Origin: JAPLJC01 sp963697965
GTDB lineage: Bacteria > Desulfobacterota > Desulfobaccia > Desulfobaccales > 0-14-0-80-60-11
DNA: 64,000 nt
Direction: 5' to 3'
NCBI GenBank assembly: GCA_963697965.1
Contig: OY969108.1
Span: 496,001 to 560,000 of the forward strand
The notes under the pieces were generated by a model, which saw only the letters and a program-made list of their open reading frames with translations, was not told where the DNA came from and ran no database searches. Within the stretch, counting starts at the first letter, position 1; each line of letters begins with the position of its first letter. This document shows positions 25,833 through 35,116 of this stretch, in pieces. Made by a program: the position numbers and the translations under genes.

Positions 25833-27041
25833 ATGGCCAGATCCTTTTTATTCACCTCGGAGTCGGTTACCGAGGGGCATCCCGATAAGGTGGCGGACCA
25901 GATTTCCGACGCTATCCTGGATGCCATCCTTGCCCAAGACAAATATGCCCGGGTGGCTTGCGAAACCATGGTGACCACCGGCATGGCCATGATTGCCGGC
26001 GAGATCACCACCACTGCCCGCATCGACTATCCCGACATCGTCCGGGAGACCATCAAGGGGATCGGTTATTCCGACTCTTCCATGGGCTTCGACTGGGAGA
26101 CCTGCGCGGTGCTCACCTCCATAGACCGGCAGTCTCCGGATATCGCCCAGGGGGTCGAGGGCCGCGGCCTGACGCCGGAGCAGGGCGCCGGGGACCAGGG
26201 CCTGATGTTCGGTTATGCCTCCACCTCCACCGAAAATCTGATGCCCATGCCCATCTGGTATGCCCACCGCCTGGCGGAACGCCTGGCCAAGGTGCGCAAG
26301 AACGGTACCTTGCCTTTCCTGCGCCCGGACGGCAAGACCCAGGTCACGGTGCGCTACGAGGAAGATGCGCCCAAGAGCATCCATACGGTGGTCATCGCCG
26401 CCCAGCACGATTCCGAGGTCACCCATGACGACCTGGAAGAGGCCATTGTCGAAGAGGTGATCAAAAAGACCATCCCGGCCAAACTGCTGGTGGACACCAA
26501 ATTTTTGGTCAATACCACCGGGCGGTTCGTGCAGGGGGGCCCCCTGGCCGACTGCGGCATGACCGGCCGCAAGATCATTGTGGACACTTACGGCGGCCGG
26601 GGCTACCACGGCGGCGGCGCCTTTTCCGGCAAGGATCCCACCAAGGTGGACCGCACCACCTCCTACATGCTGCGCCACGTGGCTAAAAACGTGGTGGCCG
26701 CCGGGCTGGCCAACCGTTGCGAGGTACAGGTGGCGTATTCCATCGGCCTGCCGGACCCCCTCTCCATCATGGTTTACACCGATGAAGACGCCGCCGTCCC
26801 GGAAGCCAAGCTCCTGAAGATCATCAAGGATACCTGGAGCTTCAAGCCCGCGGCCATGATCCAATACCTGGACCTGCAGCGCCCCATCTTCAAGAAGACC
26901 GCGGCTTACGGCCATTTCGGCCGCACCGACCCGGACTTCACCTGGGAATACTGCAATAAAATTGACATCTTGCGGGAAAAGGCCGGTCTGAAGGGCCCCT
27001 CCCCCAACTTTGTCTGTCACCCCATAGCCGCTGCCAAATGA
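25833..27041 (+). CDS. metK: S-adenosylmethionine synthase
   Basis: 402 residues of bacterial MetK. Motifs are FTSESVTEGHPDKVADQISD, MVTTGMAMIAGEI, GAGDQGLMFGYA and GGGAFSGKDPTKVDRTTSYM. The enzyme makes SAM from methionine and ATP. AAGGAG precedes the ATG. ahcY starts seven bases after the stop, so synthesis of SAM and recycling of S-adenosylhomocysteine are co-transcribed. No SAM riboswitch is recognisable in the short gap upstream. Confidence 0.97.
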   Translation: MARSFLFTSESVTEGHPDKVADQISDAILDAILAQDKYARVACETMVTTGMAMIAGEITTTARIDYPDIVRETIKGIGYSDSSMGFDWETCAVLTSIDRQSPDIAQGVEGRGLTPEQGAGDQGLMFGYASTSTENLMPMPIWYAHRLAERLAKVRKNGTLPFLRPDGKTQVTVRYEEDAPKSIHTVVIAAQHDSEVTHDDLEEAIVEEVIKKTIPAKLLVDTKFLVNTTGRFVQGGPLADCGMTGRKIIVDTYGGRGYHGGGAFSGKDPTKVDRTTSYMLRHVAKNVVAAGLANRCEVQVAYSIGLPDPLSIMVYTDEDAAVPEAKLLKIIKDTWSFKPAAMIQYLDLQRPIFKKTAAYGHFGRTDPDFTWEYCNKIDILREKAGLKGPSPNFVCHPIAAAK

Positions 27042-27048
27042 GGATTAC

Positions 27049-28305
27049 ATGGACTACCACGTCAAAGATATAAATCTGGCCGATAAAGGGCTGCTGCGGG
27101 TGGAGTGGGCCCAGCAGGACATGCCGGTATTGACCGCCATCCGGGAGCGCTTTGCCCGGGAAAAGCCCCTGGCCGGCGTCAGGATCGCAGCCTGCCTCCA
27201 CGTTACCACCGAAACCGGGGTCCTGGCGGCCACACTCAAGGCCGGCGGGGCCACCGTCCATGTCTGCGCCTCCAACCCGCTCAGCACCCAGGATGATGTG
27301 GCCGCCTACCTGGCCAGACATGAAGGCATTCCCACCTTCGCCATCAAGGGGGAGGACGGCGACACCTATTACCGCCATATTAACCAGGCCTTGGATCTCA
27401 AACCCCAGATGACCATGGACGACGGCGCCGACCTGGTGTTCACCGTGCATACCAAGCGCCAGGAGTTGGTCTCCGGGGTTTTCGCCGGCACCGAGGAGAC
27501 CACCACCGGGGTCATCCGCCTCAAGGCCATGGCCCGGGACGGCGTGCTGCAATATCCCATCATTGCGGTGAACGACGCCATGACCAAATATCTCTTCGAT
27601 AACCGCTATGGCACCGGCCAGTCCACCCTCGACGGCATCCTCCGGGCCACCAACCGCCTGATGGCCGGCAGCATCTTCGTGGTGGCGGGCTATGGCTGGT
27701 GCGGCCGGGGTCTGGCTATGCGGGCCCGGGGTCTGGGGGCCCGAGTCATCGTCACCGAGGTCAATCCCCTCAAGGCCCTGGAAGCCCTGATGGACGGCTA
27801 CGAAGTGCTGCCCATGAGCCAGGCCGCCCGGGTGGGCGACGTCTTCTGCACCCTCACCGGCGATATCAACGTCATCCGGGAGGAACACTTTCTGGTCATG
27901 AAAGACGGCGCCATCCTCAGTAATTCCGGCCACTTCAACGTGGAGATCGATCTCGCCGCGCTGGGTCGCCTCAGCACCGGCCAGCGCGCCATCCGGGAGT
28001 TCGTCGAGGAATATGTCCTGAAAAATGGCAAACGCCTCTATGTTTTGGCCGAAGGCCGCCTGGTGAACCTGGCCGCCGCGGAAGGGCACCCCTCCGCGGT
28101 GATGGATATGAGCTTTGCCAACCAGGCCCTGGCCGCGGAATTCATCTCCAAGAACCATCAGAAATTCCAAAAAGAGGTCTATCCAGTGCCGGAAGAGATC
28201 GACCGGGAGATCGCCCGCATGAAATTAGCGGCCATGGAAACGGAAATCGACACTCTGACCCCGGAGCAGGAAAAATATCTGGCATCTTACGATCTCGGCA
28301 CCTAA
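27049..28305 (+). CDS. ahcY: Adenosylhomocysteinase
   Basis: 418 residues. Substrate and NAD motifs are clear: GVRIAACLHVTTETGVLAAT, CASNPLSTQDDVAA, NDAMTKYLFDNRYGTGQS, VVAGYGWCGRGLAMRARG and SNSGHFNVEIDL. The C-terminus has NLAAAEGHPSAVMDMSFANQ. The enzyme hydrolyses S-adenosylhomocysteine and removes this inhibitor of methyltransferases. It is in an operon with metK (seven-base gap). Length matches the bacterial/archaeal short type. Confidence 0.96.
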   Translation: MDYHVKDINLADKGLLRVEWAQQDMPVLTAIRERFAREKPLAGVRIAACLHVTTETGVLAATLKAGGATVHVCASNPLSTQDDVAAYLARHEGIPTFAIKGEDGDTYYRHINQALDLKPQMTMDDGADLVFTVHTKRQELVSGVFAGTEETTTGVIRLKAMARDGVLQYPIIAVNDAMTKYLFDNRYGTGQSTLDGILRATNRLMAGSIFVVAGYGWCGRGLAMRARGLGARVIVTEVNPLKALEALMDGYEVLPMSQAARVGDVFCTLTGDINVIREEHFLVMKDGAILSNSGHFNVEIDLAALGRLSTGQRAIREFVEEYVLKNGKRLYVLAEGRLVNLAAAEGHPSAVMDMSFANQALAAEFISKNHQKFQKEVYPVPEEIDREIARMKLAAMETEIDTLTPEQEKYLASYDLGT

Positions 28306-28362
28306 GGACGCTTTCCGGTTTCCGGTTAGAGGAATCATAGATCAGAACCCTACGGTGGCTTA

Positions 28363-28407
28363 AGGCAAAGGTTAGAAGTTAAAGGTATTGCCTTTTGACT
28401 TTTGCCC
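28363..28407. repeat. GGCAAAGG...CCTTTTGACTTTTGCC tract
   Basis: A short member of the GGCAAAAG repeat family in the gap after ahcY. Confidence 0.5.
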
Positions 28408-28453
28408 GCTCTCGATGCCTCCCTATCCCCGTTTCTCCCCTGAGGTCTTTCCC

Positions 28454-29875
28454 ATGGCGGCGATCAAATTCGGCACTTCCGGGTGGCGGGGGATTATCGC
28501 CGAAGATTTCACTTTTCCCAACGCCCGCCTGGTGTGCCAGGCGATCGCCACCTACCTCCAGCAGGAGGGGATAGCCTCCCGGGGCGTGGTCATCGGCTAT
28601 GACACCCGGTTTCGCTCCGAGGCCTTTGCGGCGGCCGCCGCCGAGGTGATGGCCGGCAACGGCATCACCTCTTATTTCAGTACCCGGGACTGCCCCACCC
28701 CGGTGGTGAGCTTCGCCATCCGCCAGGATGGCCGTGCCGGGGGGATCAACATCACCGCCAGCCACAACCCTCCGGAATACGGCGGTCTCAAGTTCTCGCC
28801 CCTGAGCGGCGGCCCAGCCCCGGAAGCGGTGACCCAGCCCATCGAAGCCCTGGCCAACCGTCTCAACCCCGAGGCCATCAAACTCCTTTCCCTGGGGATC
28901 GCCCGTTCCCAGGGGTTGATCATCGACCTCGACCCCCGGCAGGCATATTTTCAGCACCTGAGGACGCTGGTGGACCTCGAGGTCTTGCATAGGGGCGGCC
29001 TCAAGGTGGTGGTGGACGTCCTCTACGGCACCGGCCGGGATTATCTCGATGCCTTCCTCCGCCAGGCAGGGGTGGAGGTGGAATTGCTGCACGGCTGGCG
29101 GGACCCATATTTCGGCGGGCAGCGGCCGGAGCCCGCGGCGGCGGTCCTTAAGGAGCTGGCTGGCCGCGTGCCGGCCAGCGGGGCCCATCTGGGGCTGGCG
29201 GTGGACGCTGACGCCGACCGCTTCGGGGTGCTGGACGCCGCCGGGGAATACTGCGAACCCAACGAAATCCTGGGCCTGCTCCTCGACTATCTGATCCGCA
29301 CCCGGGGCTGGGAGGGCGGCGTGGCCCGGAGCGTGGCCAGCAGCCATCTGCTGGACCGGGTGGCCCAACTCCATGGCCGGCCGGTCTTCGAGACCAAGGT
29401 GGGCTTCAAACACCTGGGGCCCTATATCGTTTCTGACCAGGCTATTATGGTGGGGGAGGAGAGCGAAGGATTCTCCATGAAGCGCCATTTGCCGGAAAAA
29501 GACGGCATTCTGGCCTGCCTGATGGTGGCGGAAATGGTGGCCAGCACCGGCAAGGGGATTCCCGAGCTGCGGGCCGATCTGTTTTCCCGGATTGGCGGTC
29601 CGGTTTTTAATCGCCGCCTCAATTTCGCCCTGACCCCGGAGGCCAAGGAGCGCCTGTTGGTGAGCCTGAAGCAGCCTCCGGCCAGGTTCGCCGGCCTCAC
29701 TGTGAAACAGCACCTCACCCTGGACGGCCATAAGTATCTCCTGGAAGACGGCAGTTGGGTCTGTTTCCGCCCTTCCGGCACCGAACCGGTGGTGCGCTTT
29801 TACTTCGAGGCCTTCTCGGAGGAGGGCCTGGCCAGGCTGCGGGCTGCCGGGGAGGCCTTGCTGCGGGAAAGCTGA
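28454..29875 (+). CDS. Alpha-D-phosphohexomutase (phosphoglucomutase/phosphomannomutase)
   Basis: 473 residues. The start IKFGTSGWRGIIAEDF is typical of the family. S103 in TASHNPPEYGGLK is the phosphoserine. VDADADRFGV binds Mg2+, GEESEGFS binds the sugar, and RPSGTEPVVRFYFEA binds the phosphate. The GEESEG loop is found in enzymes using glucose and mannose phosphates, so either pgm or manB is possible. The ATG at 28454 has GAGG eight bases upstream; the frame stays open further upstream only through a repeat-like tract. Confidence 0.9.
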   Translation: MAAIKFGTSGWRGIIAEDFTFPNARLVCQAIATYLQQEGIASRGVVIGYDTRFRSEAFAAAAAEVMAGNGITSYFSTRDCPTPVVSFAIRQDGRAGGINITASHNPPEYGGLKFSPLSGGPAPEAVTQPIEALANRLNPEAIKLLSLGIARSQGLIIDLDPRQAYFQHLRTLVDLEVLHRGGLKVVVDVLYGTGRDYLDAFLRQAGVEVELLHGWRDPYFGGQRPEPAAAVLKELAGRVPASGAHLGLAVDADADRFGVLDAAGEYCEPNEILGLLLDYLIRTRGWEGGVARSVASSHLLDRVAQLHGRPVFETKVGFKHLGPYIVSDQAIMVGEESEGFSMKRHLPEKDGILACLMVAEMVASTGKGIPELRADLFSRIGGPVFNRRLNFALTPEAKERLLVSLKQPPARFAGLTVKQHLTLDGHKYLLEDGSWVCFRPSGTEPVVRFYFEAFSEEGLARLRAAGEALLRES

Positions 29876-29879
29876 GGAC

Positions 29880-30020
29880 TTAAGGGGCGGGAGTCAAATC
29901 CGCCCCACCAAAAAAATCATTCATAATCAATAAGTTACTGACAATACTTAATAGTAACTTTAAACTCAGAACTCAGAACTCGAAACTAGACACTGGGCGA
30001 CCCAGCGGGTCGCCCCTACG
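29880..30020. repeat. GGGGCGG...CCGCCCC and CTCAAAACTC repeats
   Basis: Contains GGGGCGGGAGTCAAATCCGC then CCCAC, reiterated AACTCAGAACTC/ACTCAAAACTC units, and GGGCGACCCAGCGGGTCGCC then CCTACG. These are relatives of the GTAGGGGCGGG palindrome family seen at 36468 and 62805. Confidence 0.6.
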
Positions 30021-30043
30021 ACTCAAAACTCAAAACTCAAGAC

Positions 30044-30670
30044 ATGCCCGCTCTCAGCGTCCCTTACCTCATGGAAATGGCCCTCCTGGTCGTGGTGTTG
30101 CTCTTTTCGGTGATTGTCCACGAGGTGGCCCACGGTTACGTGGCCCTGCTCAACGGCGACCCCACCGCCAGGATGCTGGGCCGCATCACCCTGAACCCCT
30201 TACCCCACATCGACCCGGTGGGGACCATCCTGGTGCCGGCTCTCCTCCTGTTGAGCCATGCCGGTATTCTGCTGGGCTGGGCCAAACCGGTGCCGGTCAA
30301 TCCCCGCAATTTCCGGAATTACCGTTGGGGCGAGGCCACCGTGAGCGCGGCCGGCCCTTTGAGCAACCTGGCCCTGGCGGTGGTCTTCGCCGCCCTGCTG
30401 CATCTCGGCCTGGGCGGCCAGGGTCTCCTGAAACTGGCTTACTACGGAGTCAGCATCAACATCATCCTGGCCTTGTTCAACCTGTTCCCCATTCCGCCCC
30501 TGGACGGCTCCCACATCCTTTCCATCCTGCTGCCCCCCCGGTTGGCCCGCCTGTATCACTATCTGGAGCCGGTGGGCTTCGTCCTCATCCTGCTCCTCTT
30601 ATACACCGGAGTGTTGTGGGCCATAGTCATGCCGCTGTACGAGATGATTGTCGCCTTTCTCTTGGGATAG
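30044..30670 (+). CDS. Site-2 protease family (M50) membrane metalloprotease
   Basis: 208 residues with about five membrane segments. The zinc site is HEVAHG (residues 26-31) with the third ligand in NLFPIPPLDGSHIL near residues 145-160. No PDZ or CBS domain is present, so this is the minimal S2P form common in anaerobes. The substrate is unknown. The ATG at 30044 is used, but an in-frame ATG at 30071 is also possible. It is a single gene ahead of a histidine kinase. Confidence 0.88.
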   Translation: MPALSVPYLMEMALLVVVLLFSVIVHEVAHGYVALLNGDPTARMLGRITLNPLPHIDPVGTILVPALLLLSHAGILLGWAKPVPVNPRNFRNYRWGEATVSAAGPLSNLALAVVFAALLHLGLGGQGLLKLAYYGVSINIILALFNLFPIPPLDGSHILSILLPPRLARLYHYLEPVGFVLILLLLYTGVLWAIVMPLYEMIVAFLLG

Positions 30671-30797
30671 ACCAAATCCTGATCTGAAAGCCCTCATTTT
30701 TATACCTCGGGCCGGGTTATCGCCGCGGTTTCCAGCGCTCTGCAAAAAACCTGCCGGATACTACTGTTAGCCACCCGAATATGCTATTATTTTAACA

Positions 30798-32591
30798 ATG
30801 TGGCAGATTCGCAGGAAAAGCCAGGTGGGCAGCAAGCTCCTGGGGGTCACCCTGTTTTCTCTATTGGTGGCCCTGGTGGGACTGCTGCTGCTTATGCAAT
30901 ATCTGGCCACCCGCCAGGTCCTGGAGGGGCACCGGCAGCGGGTGGAGCTGGTGGGCCGCCTGGTGTTGGCGGAATACCAGGGGACGATTCAGCGGGTGGG
31001 ACAGGCGGCGGACCTGCTGGCGGACAACCCCACTTACGGTGAACTCATGGCCGCGGGTAACGTTGAGGCCCTGCGCGTCCTGGTTACCCCGATGATGAAG
31101 GCCACCGGCCTCGATATCCTCACCATCACCGATTACCAGGGGGTGATCCAGGTCCGGGCGCATGAGCCCGGCGCCTTGGGGATCGACATCTCCAGTAACC
31201 CCCTGGTGCGGGCCGGCCTCCAGGGCAAGGAGGCCTCCCGCATGACTCCCTGGAAGGACACCATCGCTTTGATGGCCTCGGCCCCCATCCGCTATCAGGA
31301 GAAGATCGTCGGGGTGGTGCTCACCGGGGTCCTCGTCGACCGGGGATTCGTGAAGTCCCTGTCCCGACCCGGCGCCGAGGTGGCCATCTTCTATGGCAAC
31401 CACCTGGTGGTCAATTCCTTTCAAGAATTGCCGGAGAGCGCCCTGAACCAACTCCGGCGCGGCAAAGACCTGGCCGCCAGCGCCAGCGGCGCGGTCGACC
31501 GCATCCAGACCCTGGCCTTGGGGAAGGAATCCTATACCGTAAACTTCCTGCCCCTGGAAGGAGAAGAGAAACCCTGGGAAAACCTCATCGTGGTAGGGGT
31601 TAACCGTCGGGAACTGGAGCCCACCCTCCTTACCCTGAAGCTGGTGATCTTCGGAGTGGGCGGCTGCGCCGCCTTGTTGGGCGGTCTCTTGAGCTTCTGG
31701 CTGTCCAAGGGGATGCGGCGCCAGATCTCCCATCTAACCGAGGGTACCCGCCGGGCGGCCCGGGCGGACCTGACCGGGGACATTCCGGTTACCAGCCGGG
31801 ACGAGCTGGGGGAACTGGCCGAGTCCTTCAACACCATGACCCGGTCCTTGAGAGAGAAGACCCGCCTGCTCCAGGAGGAGCGGGACCGGATCGCCGCCAA
31901 CGCCGATTTCCTGGCCATGATCGTCCATGATATCAAGGCCCCGCTCACCGGAGTGCGCCTCACCATCGAGGCCCTGGAGGACGAAACCTTGCCTCCGGAG
32001 ATCCGGGACAAATTGCAAGGGATTATCGGGCGCAGCGAAGGCCTCCTTTTGCACCTGCACAACGTCCTGGACCTGAGCCGCTTCGAATCCGGCAGGTTGG
32101 TCCTGAGACCGGAAGCGGTGCCCCCGGGGTTCATCATCCAGCGGCTGCTGCATCGCTTCGCCCTCCTGGCCCAGCACCAGGGGGTGGACTTGCAGGCGCC
32201 CCCGGCGCCGGAGTTGCCTCCCCTGATGGTGGATGAACCTTCCCTGGACCGGGTCTTGTCCAATCTCCTGGTTAACGCCCTGGCCGCCACCCCGAGCGGG
32301 GGCCACATCGCGCTTTCGGCCCGGCTCCTAAATGGCCCTCAGCCCCGGGAAGTGGAGATTGTCGTGGCCGACAGCGGCTCCGGGCTGGACCCCGGGGAAC
32401 AGGGGCATCTTTTTGAAAAATTTCGCCTCTCCCGGCAGAAAACGGATGGCACCGGCCTGGGACTCTATATTTGCAAGACCCTGGTGGAGGCCAACCACGG
32501 GCGTATCTGGGTGGAGAGCAGCCCAGGCCGGGGCGCTGCCTTTCACCTGGCCTTCCCCGCGGCCAGCGGCGGGGAACCCCCGGAGGCTTGA
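30798..32591 (+). CDS. Cache-type membrane histidine kinase
   Basis: 597 residues. TM1 lies at 15-37 and a periplasmic Cache-like sensor spans about 40-270 (DILTITDYQGVIQVRAHEP, MTPWKDTIALMASAPI). TM2 lies at about 280-303, followed by HAMP. The dimerisation domain has H377 in FLAMIVHDIKAPLTGVRL. The ATPase domain has NLLVNALAATPSGG, DSGSGLDPGE, FEKF and GTGLGLYICK. The next gene encodes a receiver protein 135 bases downstream, a likely partner. The ligand is unknown. Confidence 0.93.
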   Translation: MWQIRRKSQVGSKLLGVTLFSLLVALVGLLLLMQYLATRQVLEGHRQRVELVGRLVLAEYQGTIQRVGQAADLLADNPTYGELMAAGNVEALRVLVTPMMKATGLDILTITDYQGVIQVRAHEPGALGIDISSNPLVRAGLQGKEASRMTPWKDTIALMASAPIRYQEKIVGVVLTGVLVDRGFVKSLSRPGAEVAIFYGNHLVVNSFQELPESALNQLRRGKDLAASASGAVDRIQTLALGKESYTVNFLPLEGEEKPWENLIVVGVNRRELEPTLLTLKLVIFGVGGCAALLGGLLSFWLSKGMRRQISHLTEGTRRAARADLTGDIPVTSRDELGELAESFNTMTRSLREKTRLLQEERDRIAANADFLAMIVHDIKAPLTGVRLTIEALEDETLPPEIRDKLQGIIGRSEGLLLHLHNVLDLSRFESGRLVLRPEAVPPGFIIQRLLHRFALLAQHQGVDLQAPPAPELPPLMVDEPSLDRVLSNLLVNALAATPSGGHIALSARLLNGPQPREVEIVVADSGSGLDPGEQGHLFEKFRLSRQKTDGTGLGLYICKTLVEANHGRIWVESSPGRGAAFHLAFPAASGGEPPEA

Positions 32592-32726
32592 TTAGCGGCC
32601 CGGCCGGGAGGGTATCTTGATGGAAAATCGGGTTATTGGCGAAACGAAGGCTGTAAGGCCCCTTGATTCTCGCCCTGGTGGGAAAGCGCCGGACAGCGCC
32701 CTGGCGGGTCCCCGAGGCCGGAGACC

Positions 32727-33110
32727 GTGACTGCGATGAATTCCTGCATTTTGGTGATTGACGACGACCCCTGGACCCGGGAAGCCCTGGTGGCCATTCT
32801 GCACCGGGCCGGCTACCAGGTCACCGCGTCTCCGGGATATCACCAGGAGCTGGCCGAAGGCGGCGACGCCACCGGCTACCAGGTGGCGATAGTCGATTTC
32901 CACCTTCCCATCCTCAACGGGCTGGAGGTGGCCCGCCGTCTCAAGGAACTGCAGCCAGAGTGCCGTATTCTCATGATCTCCTCGGAGCCCCCTGCCGTCG
33001 TCGACCTCGCCAGCCGGGATCCGCTGGTGGACCGCTTTCTGGCCAAGCCTTTCTCCAAGGACGCCATTCTCGAGGTCATCGCCGAACTTTGCCCCGCCGC
33101 CGCCGCCTGA
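32727..33110 (+). CDS. Single-domain response regulator
   Basis: 127 residues, receiver domain only. The acidic pocket is DDD (12-14), the phospho-acceptor is D57 (VAIVDFHLP), and the lysine is in LAKPFSKD. The start is GTG 32727, with GAGG nine bases upstream; an ATG nine bases later is the alternative. It follows the Cache-type kinase and probably receives its phosphate. The 3' end likely overlaps the tilS start. Confidence 0.88.
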   Translation: MTAMNSCILVIDDDPWTREALVAILHRAGYQVTASPGYHQELAEGGDATGYQVAIVDFHLPILNGLEVARRLKELQPECRILMISSEPPAVVDLASRDPLVDRFLAKPFSKDAILEVIAELCPAAAA

Positions 33111-34609
33111 TACAGCCTCTCCTCCAGGCCGATCTCCCGGGATCGCAGCTGCCGGATCGGATTCTCGGCTTTGTGCGCCAGGAAAAGCTTTTCCGCGGCG
33201 GAGACCGGGTGTTGGTGGCGGTTTCCGGCGGCCCCGACTCCGTGGCCCTGCTGCATCTGCTGGCAGGCTGGCGGCAGGAGTTGGGACTGGAATTGGCAGT
33301 GGGCCATTTCGACCACGGCCTACGCCGTGAATCCCAGGAAGAGGCCGACTGGGTGGAAAGTCTGGCAGCTCAGCTAAAGCTGCCCATGCACCCGGGCCGG
33401 GGGGCCGTCAAGGAGCTGGCCCGCAACTCCAGGCTCTCCCTGCAGATGGCGGCCCGGAAACTGCGCCTCAGCTTTCTCCGGGAGGTTTGCACGCTTCACG
33501 GCTATCAAAAGCTGGCCCTGGGCCACACCGCCGACGATCAGGTGGAACTCTTCTTTCTGCGGCTGCTGCGGGGCGCCGGCCCCGGGGGTTTGAAGGGCAT
33601 GTGGCCCGCCACCCCAGAGGGCGTCGTCCGGCCGCTCTTGGCTGTGGGCAAGGAGCCTCTGCTCGCCTGGTTGGAGGAGCAGGCTATCCCTTACCTCCGG
33701 GACCCCAGCAACCTGAGCCGCGCCTACCTGCGCAACCGGGTCCGCCTGGACCTGCTGCCGGAGTTGCTGCGCCTTTACAACCCCCGCCTCCGGGAGGCGG
33801 TCTGGCGCGGCCAGGTGCTGCTCCAGGAGGATGAGCGCCTGCTGGCCGGGGAGACGGGCCGCCTTCTGGCCCAGGTGGGGCGCTGTCCCGCCCGAGGTTT
33901 TTACTACTTGGACCTGGGCCGGCTGCGGGCCCTGGATTACCCCTGGCAGTTGCGGGTGCTCCGGGCCGCGGCGGCCAGGGTGGCCGGGGAGGCGGAGCTC
34001 ACCGCGGCCCAAACGGCTGCTCTCCTGGACCTGGCCTGGGGAGAGAAAAGCGGCGGCCTCATCTCCCTGGGGCAAGCCCGGGCGGCCCGCGCCGGCCCGG
34101 AGCTGCACCTTTTCCGGGATTTGCCGCCCACACCAAGCGGCGCCCTGGCCCTGCCGGCGGCCCCCCAGGGAAATCTGGAGTCGCCGGAAGGCTGGAACTG
34201 GACCTGGAGCAGCCGCCCTCACCCGAGCTCAGGCTTCACCCCGCCGGGGCCGCAGGCGGTGGCGCTGAACCGGGAGCGGCTCATCTGGCCGCTGGTGGTC
34301 CGGTATTTCCAGGCCGGCGACCGCTTCTGGCCTCTGGGCGCGCCGGGGCCCAGGAAACTCCAGGACTTCCTGGTGGACTGCAAGATCCCCCGCTGGCTCA
34401 GGCCCCATATTCCCCTGGTGGTGAGCGGCGGGCAGATCGTCTGGGTGGCGGGGCTGAGGACGGCCGAACCGCTGAAGGTGAGCGCTGCCGGCGACGCGGT
34501 CCTGACCCTGACGGTCAGCCCCACCCGGCCCGAAAGCCGGCGCCTCTGGGAGGTCATCCTGGACTGCCACCGGCGGCGACCCTATTGTTATGGTCCACAA
34601 TTACCTTAA
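33089..34609 (+). CDS. tilS: tRNA(Ile)-lysidine synthase
   Basis: About 506 residues. The PP-loop is VLVAVSGGPDSVALLHLL. LAVGHFDHGLRRESQEEADW and LALGHTADDQVELFFLRLLRG follow, then RDPSNLSRAYLRNRVRLDLL. The C-terminal substrate domain has FQAGDRFWPLGAPGPRKLQD. TilS puts lysidine on C34 of tRNA-Ile so that it reads AUA. The start is uncertain: no ATG fits; TTG at 33089 gives a normal N-terminus, while GTG 33173 leaves it short. The TTG start overlaps the receiver gene by 22 bases. Confidence 0.88.
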   Translation: MPRRRRLIQPLLQADLPGSQLPDRILGFVRQEKLFRGGDRVLVAVSGGPDSVALLHLLAGWRQELGLELAVGHFDHGLRRESQEEADWVESLAAQLKLPMHPGRGAVKELARNSRLSLQMAARKLRLSFLREVCTLHGYQKLALGHTADDQVELFFLRLLRGAGPGGLKGMWPATPEGVVRPLLAVGKEPLLAWLEEQAIPYLRDPSNLSRAYLRNRVRLDLLPELLRLYNPRLREAVWRGQVLLQEDERLLAGETGRLLAQVGRCPARGFYYLDLGRLRALDYPWQLRVLRAAAARVAGEAELTAAQTAALLDLAWGEKSGGLISLGQARAARAGPELHLFRDLPPTPSGALALPAAPQGNLESPEGWNWTWSSRPHPSSGFTPPGPQAVALNRERLIWPLVVRYFQAGDRFWPLGAPGPRKLQDFLVDCKIPRWLRPHIPLVVSGGQIVWVAGLRTAEPLKVSAAGDAVLTLTVSPTRPESRRLWEVILDCHRRRPYCYGPQLP

Positions 34610-35116
34610 CAAAAGGTTTGAGATAACCCCCCCTCCCTGAGAGGGGAGGGGGTTGGGGGGAGGGTGGCAACATATGGTCAATGAAAGATAAATTACCATC
34701 CCCACCCGGACCCTCCCCCCTCAAGGGGGAGGGAAGAAGGCGAAGCATTTATGCAACGGTTCCGTGGGACACAATACTAGTGGCAAATGCTGTTGAGGCA
34801 AGCGCCGGGAGGTGAGGCGTGGCCATTTCTTTTGTCATTCTGAGGGAGCCGCAGGCGGCCGAAGAATCTCTGAACAGGAGATGCCTCGCTTCACCCATCC
34901 TGACCAAAATGTAGCGGGGGCGCTGCCCGCCAATTCCTTATAAGGGCGGTTTTCTGTTTTCGGTGAAAGGCAAAAGCTGTAGGGTGGGCACTACCCACCA
35001 ATTCCTTAGAAAAGAACTGTTTAAGTGAACCCCGACGGGCTTAAGACTGAATTTGGCGCCTCGATCTGGCATCTGGTTAGCATACGTCTCACCGATTCCC
35101 CGAAGGTCTTTTTTAA
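34610..35116. other. Repeat-filled intergenic region
   Basis: No gene. It holds a large fold-back of CCCTCCCTGAGAGGGGAGGG and CCCTCCCCCCTCAAGGGGGA type (34629-34737), a half copy of the GTCATTCTGAG repeat (34833-34870), and GTAGGGTGGGCACTACCCAC (34979-34998). Confidence 0.65.
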